NCBI GenBank assembly: GCA_012295225.1
Contig: WMKK01000003.1
Location: forward strand, 351,656-415,655
Reading direction: 5' to 3'
DNA length: 64,000 nt
DNA from: Ostreococcus mediterraneus
Lineage: Eukaryota; Chlorophyta; Mamiellophyceae; Mamiellales; Bathycoccaceae
The translations under genes and the position numbers were made by a program. Positions 8,403-18,365 of the stretch are shown piece after piece (position 1 is the stretch's first letter; each line of letters starts with the position of its first letter). A model generated the notes under the pieces. That model searched no databases. It worked only from the letters and a program-made list of their open reading frames with translations, and was not told where the DNA came from.

Positions 8403-11400
8403 ATGCTGTCACTGATAAAGAAAACAGTCACCGACGCCGCGCACACGCTCCCATTTGCCGCGCAAGCCGCGCGCGACGGTGAAGCCTCACCGCTTCTGCT
8501 CACCGCATCTGGTGCGCTGGTCCTAGACAAGCTCACCGGCGCCGCGCGCGCGTTATGCGTCGCCCCGGACGCCACGCTACTGTCTGGCTCCGACGATGGT
8601 GGTTTACGCGCGTGGAACACCTCGAGCGGGCGCCTGATGTCGCAAACGAAGGCGTTCGAGACCGACGTCGCGGTGGCGTCTGTGCGCTCGGCTCGGTCGT
8701 CGACGGGCGCGTCGGTCGCGGCGTGTTCATCGACGGATGGGCGCGTGCACGCGCGAGATTTAACCACCGGGCGCGTCACGATGACCATGGATGGCCCGAC
8801 GTGTGCGATAGAGGCGCTGTGCGTGTTACCGAAGAGTGGACTCATCGTCGGCGGTGACGCGCGAGGCGGAATTTTTGTGTGGGATTTAGCCGACGGCGAA
8901 CGCGGCGCCGACGTCGAATGCGTCGCGTTATACCCGACGTGGCGTTTTGGTGTCGCCGCGAGAGAATTTCTTAGTGAGAACGCAACCAATGCGGGTGGTG
9001 CCAATGCGTCGCCGAGGAAGAAGCGCGGCGGTGTCGTCGGATTGGGCAAGGCGAAAGCCGCCGGCGTCGAGCCAAATTGCGTGCGCTGCGTGAGCGGATG
9101 GACGCATCCGGCGGATCCAGACGCCGAATTCGTCGCGAGCGGCGCCGAAGATGGGACGTTGACCATTTGGAAAATGCGCGCTGGTCGCCCAGTCGCTGTA
9201 TTTGGCGCCGAAGATGGAGGCCATCGAGGGGCAATTTACGGCGTGTGCGATAACGACAGCGTCATCGTCACCGCCGGAGCGGATGGACGAGTTCTCGCGT
9301 GGTACGTCAACGAGCGAGGTGAATTGCTCGGTCCGCCAGAAGAGATGAATGTACGAGGTAAACACACTGGCGCAGTGTTCAATGTCATCAACATTGCTCC
9401 GGGCATCGTGTGCGCCGCGGGTGCGGATCAACGCGCGTTGGTGTGGGACGTTCGAGCGCGGCGGTTGATGTTTGAGTGCCCGAGCACCAAGGCGGGCGCC
9501 GTCAGAGCGCTCGCATTCGACGCTGACGCGGGCGTTTTATACACGGGCACGGCGTCATCGCAAATCGTTCGATGGGAGCTTCCGAGTGGTGATGTGTTGA
9601 GTCCGCGCGGCCGCGGCGAGGAGCTGTTGCTCACCAGGAATTTCAGCGCCGAGCGTCTCGACGAGGTGGCACCGACGAGTCGAGACGACGACGCGTTTGA
9701 TGGTTTTGCTCGCGATGACGACGAACGTGCGACAGTGATGGAAGACGTCACAACAGAGGCTGCATCGAATGATGTTGAAGAGCGACATTTTCAAGAATTA
9801 ACGCGGTTGCGTTTAGCGCTTAAAGACTCTCGAGACGAAAGCTTGCGATTGAAACAAGCGGATAAGAAGCGGTCAAATTACGTGCGAGAACTGGAGGAGA
9901 CGTTGGAACGCGAGCGTTCTTCGTCACAAGGAGCAGGAGACGCGGCATTGCGCGCAAAGTGCGAGAAAATGGAAACCATCGCGCGCAAGCAAAAGACAAA
10001 ATTAGACGAGTTGAAAGGCGAACTTAAGACGGCGCGAGACGAATTCGACGCGGCGATGCGAGACAAGGATGCCGAACGCGAAGAACTCTCCGCCGAACTC
10101 GAGCGCACTCGCGAGGCTTTAGATGCCGCGCGGAAACCAGAAATGTCCGTAGAAGAAATGATGGCTGCCGCTGAAAAGGCGTTGGAAAGTCCGGCACCGG
10201 TGCAGGAAGCGTCGCAAGAAACACTTAGAGAGCTTCACGCCGCGCGCGAAGAGCTCCAAATGGTGCAACAAGACGCCGACGTAGCGGAGAAGACGATTTC
10301 ACGTTTGAGATCAGAATGCGAATCGTTGCACGCGCAGTTGACGAGCGCCACTGACGAGTCGCACGCGCTCGCGAAAAGGGCTGAAGACTTTGCCCAGTTT
10401 AAAGAGCGATTGACCCAGGAGCGGGACGCGATGACGACGACTGCGAAAGCCCGCGACGAGGAAATTGCGCGTCTGACTGCGCAATTATCGTCAATGCGTG
10501 ACAGCGAAAGTGCCGTGGAGTCGCTCAAAATAGAGCACGCAGATGCCATCGAGACGCTCAAAAAAGAATACGCGGACGCCATTGAGACCATGCGTAAGAA
10601 TAATGACGTCGAGGCGAAGAGACTTCAAGCGGACGTCGAGCAGAGTAAGACAACGCTCAATGCCGCGGAGGAGAAGAGTAAATCATTCCAAGACGAGGCG
10701 ACGCAGTTGCGTCGGCAGCTCGAGGATAAAACCGCCGAGCTTGATGCGATGATGACATCCAATGCGCAAAATGACGCGGCGGCCGCGCTCGCAAAGAGTA
10801 CAGAGGAGTGTCAGGCGTTGAAACGCCAAGTCGAGGATGCGCAAAGGGCGAAGACGGATGCGGAAGCGATGTCAAAGACGCACGAAGATAGTATCGCGTC
10901 TTTGCGGCGTCAAGTTGAAGAGTTAGAGGCGTCGTCGAGTGCGGCTGATCAAACGTTGAGGGCGCGTGAGGATGAATTACAAGCGGCAACGGAGTCTTTG
11001 ACCAATGAGTTGGCGACGCTCACCGCGGCGGTCGGCGCCAAAGACGCCGAAATTATCAAAATCAGTGAACAATCGGATAAGTTCAAGCAAAAGTTTGATA
11101 ATGCAGTGACAAAAGGTAAGGGCTTCCAGGAAGAAGCTGCTCGACTCCGCCGTGAGCTTGAAGAGAAATCCACTGAGTTATCCGCAGCCGTTGAATCAAA
11201 GCAGCAGAGCGCCGCGCAGATGGTGAGCGCGACGAACGCCGAGCTCGAAAGTCTTCGCACGCAAATCAAAAGTCGAGATGTCGAATTGGCTGAGATGACC
11301 GCGCTTCGGATGGATGACGCAGACGCATTGGACGCGTTACAATCTCAAGTGGCTACACTCGAGGCGTCTTTGAGTGCGAAGGACGCCGAGATTGAGCAAC

Positions 11401-12947
11401 TCGGCGCCGTCGCCGAAAAGTCAAAGCAAAAGTTTGACAACGCGGTCAAGAAAGGTAAGGGATTTCTAGACGACGCCACGAGACTTCAACACGAGCTGGA
11501 CGACCTCAAAACACAACTGATAGACGCGCGGAACGCGAGCACGAGCGGCGCGGAGGAATCAAGACAGTTGAGCGACGATTTGGAACGAGCGCGAGCTCGA
11601 GCCGACGAGCTCGACGCGGAGCTCGCCGCTCAAAGCGCGCAATCGAGTACTCAACTTTCCAAAATGTCCGCAGATATCGACGCTGCAAATGTGGCGTTGG
11701 AGCGCGCGCGCGGCAAGCTCGCTGCGCGCAACGACGAGCTTGAGCGTTTGCAGTCGCAACTATCGTCTTTTAGCGAGGCGCAGCAGGAGCTCGCGCGGCT
11801 TCGGGACGACTTGGAAGCGTACGAAAGTGAAATGGACGCGCTCAAGAGCTCGGTGGAAACAGCCAAGACGAAATTCGCCAACGCCGTAAAGAAAGGCAAG
11901 TCGTACCAAGAGGAAGCAGTGAGCCTTCGAGAGCAGCTCGCGGCAAAAGACTTTGAATTGACGCAAGTGTCGAGCACAAAGGGTGCGAGCGAAACGCGCG
12001 TTGGTGAGCTTACGCTCGCTCTGGAAACGACCAACGCAAAACTTCGCGATAGATTGTTAGACGTTGAGGCGAAAACCAACGAGGTGGCACGGCTCGTGAG
12101 TCAACTCAAGCAAAGTGAATCTCGCGTAGAAGAACTCGAACGTGAACTCGAACAAAACCAGCGCAGCGCAAAGGATACATTAGCGCCGAGCGCGGATAGT
12201 CGCGGTCAAAAATGGCTCGAGCAGCAAGCGCGTGCGGCTGTTGATGAGCGAACACGTGATTTGACAGAAGAAAATGAACGATTACGCGATGAAGTCGCGG
12301 CGGCCACCGCCGCGGCGGCTGAAGCGTGGCAAGCAGCCGCGTCTTACGGAGTAGACCGCCCTGGGGACTCGCGTCCAGTGAGCGAAATCGGCTCGCCCGC
12401 CCGCGACGGCTACGCGACTCGGGCCCGGTCGCTCTATCAGCAACCATCGTACAGAGGCGGCGCGATGTCGATGATTCACGAACGCGTCGACCCAATGGTG
12501 CCTAAATCAGAGTATGACAAATTGAAGGAGTTGTGCCTGCGATTGAAACGCGATTTGGCGCACGCGAAACAAACGGCGAAAGACGCGGTGCAACAAGTGA
12601 TCAATAGACTGGAAATTGAAGTCATGGCTAAAGTGCACGCCGAAGCGGCGGCGAAGTCGGCGCAGGCTGAATGCGAACGCGCTTGGAGCCATGCGAAAGA
12701 CGCGCTCGCGGCGATGCAGAAGAATGTCGCCGCTACCGCTGCAGCATCAGCGCAGGCGCACAAACCGATGTCGCTCGCCGACGCGCTCAAGCCGCAACCG
12801 CCACCTGGGACGCGGGCGGCGTCGGAGCTTGAAAAGAAATCGGCAAACGCCGACGCGCTTTTCGTCATGCGACAAGAACATGTACCATCCATCATTTTCG
12901 CGTTTCTCGCGTTCCTCGTGGGCGCGTTGCTTTCAAAGACTTATTAG
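8403..12947 (+). CDS. WD40 / long coiled-coil / tail-anchored protein (golgin-like tether)
   Basis: A 1514-residue protein counted from the ATG at 8403. An in-frame ATG-initiated extension to 8241 encodes only an Arg/Ser-rich stretch and is probably 5' UTR. Residues about 20-430 contain WD40-type blades ('LTIWKMRAG', 'ALVWDVRARR', 'IVRWELPSG'). About 450-1330 is an almost unbroken coiled coil. The last 25 residues form one hydrophobic segment (FAFLAFLVGALLSKTY), a C-terminal membrane anchor. Three coiled-coil blocks near 892, 1006 and 1152 share K-x-KF-(D/A)NAV-x-KGK followed by EEA/DDA, with a weaker version near 757; an AV(K/R)KGK motif also occurs in plant golgin-like coiled-coil proteins. 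The likely role is a membrane tether on Golgi/ER or vesicles, by inference from architecture. Confidence 0.75.
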   Translation: MLSLIKKTVTDAAHTLPFAAQAARDGEASPLLLTASGALVLDKLTGAARALCVAPDATLLSGSDDGGLRAWNTSSGRLMSQTKAFETDVAVASVRSARSSTGASVAACSSTDGRVHARDLTTGRVTMTMDGPTCAIEALCVLPKSGLIVGGDARGGIFVWDLADGERGADVECVALYPTWRFGVAAREFLSENATNAGGANASPRKKRGGVVGLGKAKAAGVEPNCVRCVSGWTHPADPDAEFVASGAEDGTLTIWKMRAGRPVAVFGAEDGGHRGAIYGVCDNDSVIVTAGADGRVLAWYVNERGELLGPPEEMNVRGKHTGAVFNVINIAPGIVCAAGADQRALVWDVRARRLMFECPSTKAGAVRALAFDADAGVLYTGTASSQIVRWELPSGDVLSPRGRGEELLLTRNFSAERLDEVAPTSRDDDAFDGFARDDDERATVMEDVTTEAASNDVEERHFQELTRLRLALKDSRDESLRLKQADKKRSNYVRELEETLERERSSSQGAGDAALRAKCEKMETIARKQKTKLDELKGELKTARDEFDAAMRDKDAEREELSAELERTREALDAARKPEMSVEEMMAAAEKALESPAPVQEASQETLRELHAAREELQMVQQDADVAEKTISRLRSECESLHAQLTSATDESHALAKRAEDFAQFKERLTQERDAMTTTAKARDEEIARLTAQLSSMRDSESAVESLKIEHADAIETLKKEYADAIETMRKNNDVEAKRLQADVEQSKTTLNAAEEKSKSFQDEATQLRRQLEDKTAELDAMMTSNAQNDAAAALAKSTEECQALKRQVEDAQRAKTDAEAMSKTHEDSIASLRRQVEELEASSSAADQTLRAREDELQAATESLTNELATLTAAVGAKDAEIIKISEQSDKFKQKFDNAVTKGKGFQEEAARLRRELEEKSTELSAAVESKQQSAAQMVSATNAELESLRTQIKSRDVELAEMTALRMDDADALDALQSQVATLEASLSAKDAEIEQLGAVAEKSKQKFDNAVKKGKGFLDDATRLQHELDDLKTQLIDARNASTSGAEESRQLSDDLERARARADELDAELAAQSAQSSTQLSKMSADIDAANVALERARGKLAARNDELERLQSQLSSFSEAQQELARLRDDLEAYESEMDALKSSVETAKTKFANAVKKGKSYQEEAVSLREQLAAKDFELTQVSSTKGASETRVGELTLALETTNAKLRDRLLDVEAKTNEVARLVSQLKQSESRVEELERELEQNQRSAKDTLAPSADSRGQKWLEQQARAAVDERTRDLTEENERLRDEVAAATAAAAEAWQAAASYGVDRPGDSRPVSEIGSPARDGYATRARSLYQQPSYRGGAMSMIHERVDPMVPKSEYDKLKELCLRLKRDLAHAKQTAKDAVQQVINRLEIEVMAKVHAEAAAKSAQAECERAWSHAKDALAAMQKNVAATAAASAQAHKPMSLADALKPQPPPGTRAASELEKKSANADALFVMRQEHVPSIIFAFLAFLVGALLSKTY

Positions 12948-12994
12948 CAAATTGTAGATAGAATTACACGCTGCGGCGAGACGTTTCTGTGCAT

Positions 12995-13843
12995 TTACTT
13001 CTTTTTCATCATCGCCACGAAACCGCTCATGATAGACTCGCCGCGTTTCGGTCCGTTCATCGCGTCAAACAGTTTACCAATCGCACCTTGGGGCTCGTAC
13101 CTCGCCATGATACCCTCGAAACGCGGATCACGTCTCAGAATTTCAATATCGGCGTCGCGACGAATGGCGGGATACTCGTCGTATCCTCTCTCGAGCGCCT
13201 TATTCAGCGCCGCCAATCCCTCGGTGACGTTTTCTAATTTCGCGTAACAACACGCGCTGTTATACCATATAGCAATTTCCTCTCCCGCGGATAATTCCCG
13301 AGGTTTAAATCCCAAACTCGGCCCCGCGGGGGCCACGAGCGATTTTCTATACCTCACCGGCCCGCTCCCCGGCTTGCTCATCGCGCTCGTAAACGTCGCC
13401 AACGCGTCGGCGTACGAACCATCCGCATACTCCTTAATCCCCTCCGCAATCGCCTCAGCCGCATTCTCAGGCGCGCGCGACGACGCAATCTCCGCCGTCA
13501 TCGCCGCGAACGCGTCGTCATCCACCATTTGCGGCACGTAGGCGCCGCTCGCGCCCACGAGCTCAGCCAAATCGGCGTCTGAAAGCGATTGAATATCCGC
13601 CACTGGCGCCGCCGCATCGGCGAACATGGAGGCGTTGTCGTCATCCTCGACCGCACCAGGGGATTGGTTCCACGTGAGCGGGTCGTTGGCGTCGAACCCG
13701 CGCGCGCGCGCGACGACAGACGGGTGAGCTCGCGCGGCTGACGTCCCGAGTTGGCGTGGGCGAGACCCTCGAACGGGGACGGCGGCGGCGGCGAGGACAC
13801 CGCCGCTCGGCGCGCGGGACGCCAGGTATGGCGATGGGATCAT
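12995..13843 (-). CDS. Plastid TPR-containing protein
   Basis: A 282-residue protein read from the ATG at 13843. The frame continues upstream, but the extension lacks coding character, whereas the chosen N-terminus (MIPSPYLASRAP..., Arg/Ala/Ser-rich) looks like a chloroplast transit peptide. The central and C-terminal parts carry helix pairs of tetratricopeptide type: 'AIAEGIKEYADGSYADALATFTSAM' and 'IWYNSACCYAKLENVTEGLAALNKALERGYDEYPAIRRDADIEILRRDPRFE'. The second block matches the form seen in plastid TPR proteins connected with photosystem assembly, but no specific function can be assigned. The gene is convergent with the coiled-coil gene ending at 12947 (47 bp apart), which leaves very short 3' ends. 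Confidence 0.65.
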   Translation of the reverse strand: MIPSPYLASRAPSGGVLAAAAVPVRGSRPRQLGTSAARAHPSVVARARGFDANDPLTWNQSPGAVEDDDNASMFADAAAPVADIQSLSDADLAELVGASGAYVPQMVDDDAFAAMTAEIASSRAPENAAEAIAEGIKEYADGSYADALATFTSAMSKPGSGPVRYRKSLVAPAGPSLGFKPRELSAGEEIAIWYNSACCYAKLENVTEGLAALNKALERGYDEYPAIRRDADIEILRRDPRFEGIMARYEPQGAIGKLFDAMNGPKRGESIMSGFVAMMKKK

Positions 13844-14142
13844 GGTGATGTGTGACGTGATGACGCTCGATGCGCGCGCGGTCGGGGCGAGCGACGAGGT
13901 GTGAGGGTGAGCGACGCTCGGACGCGGCGTCGAAAGCGGATAGCTTTGGGGAAATTTTAGAAAGTGGTTCATTATAAGTCGTACAGAAACAGTTTGAATA
14001 CGTACACGAATGGATGCGTCGTGTGCGTTCGGCATCTATGTAATAGTCCTAGCAATCGCGGCACGATGAGGGCAAAAAAATGTCTGGTACAGGTTCGCTG
14101 CTGCAAGCGGGCGACGACGGGGACGTGGATGGGTCGGTTGCT

Positions 14143-16560
14143 TTATTCAGACCATCCACCCCAGCTCGAGCCACCCGATCGCGCGGGCGCGCGAGAGGCG
14201 TAGCCGTCGTCGCCGTAAGAGCGTCGCGGGCGTTCGCTACGTTCGCCACCGCGGTATCCACCGCCATCACGATCGCCTCCGCGTCCACGGTAGCCGCCGC
14301 CATCGCGGTCGCCTCCGCCTCCGCGTCCGCGGTAGCCGCCTCCACCGTCGTCGCTGCGGCCACGGAAACCGCCACCGTCGTCGCTACGACCTCGGAAGCC
14401 ACCACGATCGCCACCACCGTCACGGTCACCTCTGTAACCACCGCCTCGACCGCTGTAGCCGCCGCCGCCGCCGCGACGCTCAAAGCCGCCTCCTCGGCCT
14501 CGGCCTCCTCCTCGGCCTCGACCACCTCGGCCGCCGAATCCACCGCTGCGCGGAGCACGGCTTTGTTCAGCGATGAGTTCAGGTAGTTGCGTGCACACAC
14601 TCAACTCAAAGCCATTCAAATCGGAAACGGATTCCAAATCAGACATGTACGCCGCGTCGACGTCAAAGCACATGCCGTTTTGTCCCTCCATGAAGCGAAT
14701 TTTACCGCATCCATCGGCGAGCTTGCGGTCGATTTCAGTCAACGCCCGGAGTAAATCACCAGCGCGAATCGCGGGCTCGGTACCGTTCACGTCGAGCACC
14801 ATGTACGTGCACGAGTTTGGCGCACCAGTGAGTAAAGATCTCGGCGGCGGTGCCTCGGTGTGTCCGCTGAGCGCGGCGAGCGCGGCGGAGAGCGTCTTCA
14901 ACACCTCCGTGTCGACGACATCGGGCAACAAACGCTTCGCGGCGGGGGTGAAGTACGGCAAGAGTTCTTCATCAACCTTGGCGAGCAAGTTGGACGCCGT
15001 TACAGCACACGCATCCATGACTTCGGTCGAGCTCGGGATGCCGACGGCTCTGAATTCAGCGCCAGTTTCCTTTTTAATGCGACGAATCATGTGGGATTCG
15101 CGGTCGGTGTGCATGGCGATGGCCGCACCCTTTTGCCCAGCACGACCCGTACGGCCGCATCTGTGCACGAACGACTCGACGTCGTTGGGAAGTTCGTAGT
15201 GAATCACCAGGTCGACGTCAGAAATATCCAAACCGCGGGCGGCGACGTCGGTGGCGATGAGCACCGTAAACCGGTTATCGCGGAATCGTTGAAGCGTGCG
15301 CTCGCGCTGCGCTTGAGCAATGTCACCGTGAAGCACTTCAGATGCGATGCGGCGACCTAAAGCGGCGGTGAGCTCATCCGCCGCGCGCTTGGTTTGCGTG
15401 AAACAAATAGCCTTCTTATCCTTGGCGTATACGGTGACGAGGTCCATGACGATGCTCGTGCGGTTGGAGTGCGACACCGCGCACGACATCAAGTCAATAG
15501 TATCCGCAAGCTTTTGCTTGGAATCGCCAACCAAGTCCACAACCACGTGGCCAGGCTTCAAGAACTTCTTCGTGATCTGCTTCACCCAGCTCGGCATCGT
15601 CGCACTGAATAAAAACGTCTGACGCGACTCGGGGCAGTCTTGGAGAATCGCCTCGACGTCCTCTTCAAACCCGACGTTCAACATTTGATCCGCCTCATCG
15701 AGCACGACAAACTCAATCTCATTCAAGTTCAAGCTTCCTCGGTTCATCAAATCCTGCACCCGACCAGGGGTACCGACGACAATGTCCACACCACGTCTGA
15801 GCTTGGACTCTTGTTGTCCGATGGGCGTGCCTCCGTACACGCACGTCGTCGCCAACGTCGGCGCGGTGATGAAAATTTCATTCTCCACCTGCTTTGCCAA
15901 CTCCCGCGTCGGTGCGAGCACGATACACTTGGGATTTCGCGACCGACGATCACCATCCGTGAGCAAACGCTCAATCACAGGCAAAGAAAACGCCAAAGTC
16001 TTCCCCGTCCCCGTTCTCGCCCGGCCGACGACATCCGACCCCTCCAGCGCGGGTTTCAACACCGCTTGTTGAATCGGAAACAGCGCATCCACGCCGCGTT
16101 TTCGCAACGCCGCCACGGTGACATCAGACATATTAAAATTCCCAACATCCATCGGATCCGCATCAGCCTTCACCTTGATCACGAATTCGTCATCCTCCGC
16201 CGCGCCGTACCCCTCCGTCGCGTCGTCCTCGTCCTCGTACCCATCCTCATCCTCGTCGTCGTCGTCGTCATCGTCCCCGTACGCCACGCCACGCCCTTCG
16301 CTCGACGCAGACGACGCCATGGCATCCACGCGCGACAGCAACGTCTCGTACCCATCGTCATCGTCGTCGATGTCATTCGTCCCCGCGCGCGCCGCCACGA
16401 ATCGCGCTTTTTGCGCCGCCACCCCGTGCGTCGTCGTCGCGCGCGTTGTCGCGCGCGTCGTCGTCGTCGTCGTCGCGCGCACCGCCGCGCACCGCATCAC
16501 CGCGCCCCGCATCGTCATCGCGCGCGCGAGCACGCATCGCGTCGTCGACGTCGTCAACAT
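14143..16560 (-). CDS. Plastid DEAD-box RNA helicase with GUCT domain and RGG tail (RH3-like)
   Basis: An 805-residue protein from the ATG at 16560. The first ~60 residues are Thr/Arg/Ala-rich, as in a chloroplast transit peptide, followed by an acidic Asp/Glu linker. The helicase core shows motif I ARTGTGKT (about 180-187), DEAD (about 287), SAT, and motif VI HRCGRTGRAG. A GUCT (RHII/Gu C-terminal) domain lies at about 550-660. The last ~140 residues are repeats of GGYRGRGGDRDGG type ending in 'SSWGGWSE', an RNA-binding arginine-glycine tail. This order (transit peptide, DEAD core, GUCT, RGG) is that of Arabidopsis chloroplast RH3-type helicases, which act in group II intron splicing and ribosome assembly. 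The frame runs further upstream through a repetitive tract but without coding features. Confidence 0.9.
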   Translation of the reverse strand: MLTTSTTRCVLARAMTMRGAVMRCAAVRATTTTTTRATTRATTTHGVAAQKARFVAARAGTNDIDDDDDGYETLLSRVDAMASSASSEGRGVAYGDDDDDDDEDEDGYEDEDDATEGYGAAEDDEFVIKVKADADPMDVGNFNMSDVTVAALRKRGVDALFPIQQAVLKPALEGSDVVGRARTGTGKTLAFSLPVIERLLTDGDRRSRNPKCIVLAPTRELAKQVENEIFITAPTLATTCVYGGTPIGQQESKLRRGVDIVVGTPGRVQDLMNRGSLNLNEIEFVVLDEADQMLNVGFEEDVEAILQDCPESRQTFLFSATMPSWVKQITKKFLKPGHVVVDLVGDSKQKLADTIDLMSCAVSHSNRTSIVMDLVTVYAKDKKAICFTQTKRAADELTAALGRRIASEVLHGDIAQAQRERTLQRFRDNRFTVLIATDVAARGLDISDVDLVIHYELPNDVESFVHRCGRTGRAGQKGAAIAMHTDRESHMIRRIKKETGAEFRAVGIPSSTEVMDACAVTASNLLAKVDEELLPYFTPAAKRLLPDVVDTEVLKTLSAALAALSGHTEAPPPRSLLTGAPNSCTYMVLDVNGTEPAIRAGDLLRALTEIDRKLADGCGKIRFMEGQNGMCFDVDAAYMSDLESVSDLNGFELSVCTQLPELIAEQSRAPRSGGFGGRGGRGRGGGRGRGGGFERRGGGGGYSGRGGGYRGDRDGGGDRGGFRGRSDDGGGFRGRSDDGGGGYRGRGGGGDRDGGGYRGRGGDRDGGGYRGGERSERPRRSYGDDGYASRAPARSGGSSWGGWSE

Positions 16561-17034
16561 CGTCGTCGTCGTCGTCGTCGTCGCGCGTCGGTGTGGCGGC
16601 GCGACCTCGCGAACGACGACGTCGATGTCGATCGATCGAGTTCGCGCGTCGATCGAGTTCGCGATCGATCGAGTTCGCGCGTCGATCGAGTTCGCGAGGT
16701 CGCGATCGATCGATCGCGAGGTATGGACGTGGTTAAACCCTACGGTACGTGGGCCTCGCGTCGCGTGTAATCTGACTTTACTATTTCGCTCTTTATATCT
16801 TACAAACCTTCTATAGTGCTTAGGAACACGTTTCTCGCGCGCGCGCGACATCCATGGATGACGATGACGGGGTGTGTGTGTTTGGTGTGACGACGCGTCG
16901 ACGCGAGCGTACGCGTGCGCTGTTCTGAAACGCGGCGCGCGTGCGAGCTTTGTGGGCACCGCGTCCGCGCGTCTACCGGTACGTCTAGTATTATGATGTT
17001 TGCGCGCGCGCCCGCGCGATGCATCGATGTGTTT
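16561..17034. other. Intergenic region upstream of the helicase gene, repeat-bearing
   Basis: A 474-base stretch between the 5' end of the minus-strand helicase gene and the 3' end of the minus-strand nucleoside hydrolase gene. The helicase-proximal half holds tandem and palindromic GATC-rich repeats (annotated separately). A more AT-rich piece lies around 16765-16815, followed by CG-alternating sequence and a 'ggtgtgtgtgtttggtgtga' tract near 16870. All six frames contain ORFs, but these simply translate the repeats. No RNA gene is visible. Confidence 0.5.
16634..16718. repeat. Four tandem GATCGAGTTCGCG copies plus a palindrome
   Basis: Four identical copies of the 13-mer GATCGAGTTCGCG lie at 16634-16646, 16651-16663, 16667-16679 and 16684-16696, with start-to-start spacing of 17, 16 and 17 bases. 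A perfect 18-base palindrome, CGCGATCGATCGATCGCG, follows at 16701-16718. The array sits 74-158 bases upstream of the helicase start codon on the minus strand, in the expected promoter/5' UTR. The regular spacing (about 1.6 helical turns) and exact identity suggest either a transcription-factor array or a recently duplicated minisatellite. Confidence 0.8.
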
Positions 17035-18162
17035 CTACTCTGTATCTAAGATGACGTCGATGCCGAGAGCGGAGAAGAAGACGCGCGACGCGGCTTGGAC
17101 GTCGACGTCGAGCGCGACGCGGCACCTGGACTTCTCGCTCCATTCATTCCACACGGGCCATTTCCCACGTACATCTAGTACGGTTTGACCGCGAGTGATG
17201 CCTTGCGTGACCACACGCACGGCACCTTCGCGAAAGGTGAACAAATGACGCATACGTGGAATGGCGAGTAACAACGCGGTGGGGTCGTGCATGTAGATGC
17301 CGTCGAAATTCGCGACGTCGACGTGGTACGCCTTGTAGAATTGCGTCGCCGCGTGCAAGAACGCTCGCATATCGTCGCGCACTACACCACGTGCATCGAC
17401 ACCTTTCGCATGCGCGAGCTGATCGATGTGCGCCCCGCTCAACGTCAACCGAGTCGTCACGTCCAACCCCACGACGTAACATCTCGAAAACGTGCTCAAT
17501 ACTTCATCCGCGGCTTCTGGATCCCCTAAAATATTCGCCTCCGCCGCAGGATTGACGTTCCCATTCACCCCAAACGCCCCACCAAGCACGATGAGTTCAT
17601 CCATATCCCGCAAGCACGCTGGATGTCGACGAAACGTCAACGCGAGATTGGTCAACGACGCCAACGCCAACACCGACACCTCGCCGGGAAACTCGGCGCA
17701 CGTCTTCGCGATAAAATCCGCCGCATCCACGCCTTCGTCGTACACATACTCATGCGCACCGTCTATTTTTAAGAACACCTCGGCGTACTTATCGCGAACG
17801 CCTCCAAAACCACACGTGCCGTGCACGAAATCCGCGACGAAGACATTCGCGTCCTCCGCGTCGCGCGCCCCGGCGCCGAGCGCGTCGCCCTGGGGCAACT
17901 GTGCCAGGGGCACCTTGGCGCCGTCCACGACGGGAATTTTTGCGCCTGGCACCGACCTGTGCGCATCACCGTCGCGTACGACCGCGCCGTCGATGAGAAT
18001 CTTCGCGTTCGTCGTCGCGTCGTCGCGTCGAACGTTTCCGAAGATGGTCGTTACGCCAACCACTTCGACATCTTCCGAGAACGCCTGGAGCGCGAGGGCG
18101 ATGGCGTAGGCATCGTCCACGCCAGGGTCGGTGTCGATGATAATTTTCTTTCGTTTTGCCAT
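17035..18162 (-). CDS. Inosine/uridine-preferring nucleoside hydrolase
   Basis: A 375-residue protein from the ATG at 18162. Residues 7-17 read IIIDTDPGVDD, the calcium-binding aspartate cluster (Asp10, Asp12, Asp16, Asp17) that defines this family. Further family features are 'GVTTIFGNV', 'VSVLALASLTNLAL', 'DELIVLGGAFGVNGNVNPAAEANILGDPEAADEVL' and a C-terminal 'DPTALLLA'. The enzyme cleaves the N-glycosidic bond of ribonucleosides to free base and ribose, in purine/pyrimidine salvage. No targeting peptide is seen after the chosen start. Upstream in-frame residues are Arg/Pro-rich with no similarity to the family, so the later ATG is preferred. Length agrees with eukaryotic members. Confidence 0.9.
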   Translation of the reverse strand: MAKRKKIIIDTDPGVDDAYAIALALQAFSEDVEVVGVTTIFGNVRRDDATTNAKILIDGAVVRDGDAHRSVPGAKIPVVDGAKVPLAQLPQGDALGAGARDAEDANVFVADFVHGTCGFGGVRDKYAEVFLKIDGAHEYVYDEGVDAADFIAKTCAEFPGEVSVLALASLTNLALTFRRHPACLRDMDELIVLGGAFGVNGNVNPAAEANILGDPEAADEVLSTFSRCYVVGLDVTTRLTLSGAHIDQLAHAKGVDARGVVRDDMRAFLHAATQFYKAYHVDVANFDGIYMHDPTALLLAIPRMRHLFTFREGAVRVVTQGITRGQTVLDVRGKWPVWNEWSEKSRCRVALDVDVQAASRVFFSALGIDVILDTE

Positions 18163-18365
18163 GGCGACGACGCCAGTGGCGAGTCGCGCACGATTGAAAG
18201 GCGTGCGAGCGAATGGCGATGAGGGACGTGGGCACCGCCGCGGATGACGCGACGCGCGAAGAGGAGCTCCGGTGGTTTTGTGTCCGCTCGGTGACGCACG
18301 TGGACGACAAACGCACATTCATGGTAGTAAATTACAACAATATCAATCAGCGAGGGTGTGTGGAC

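Noticed and set aside
14049-14600. 183-codon Ala/Val/Thr-rich ORF at the 3' end of the helicase gene
   Set aside because: It is the RGG-tail DNA read in another frame; pure repeat composition.
15640-16770. 376-codon plus-strand ORF opposite the helicase gene
   Set aside because: It is antisense to the conserved DEAD-box core and translates into Arg/His-rich repeats with no domain; GC-rich codon bias opens such shadow frames.
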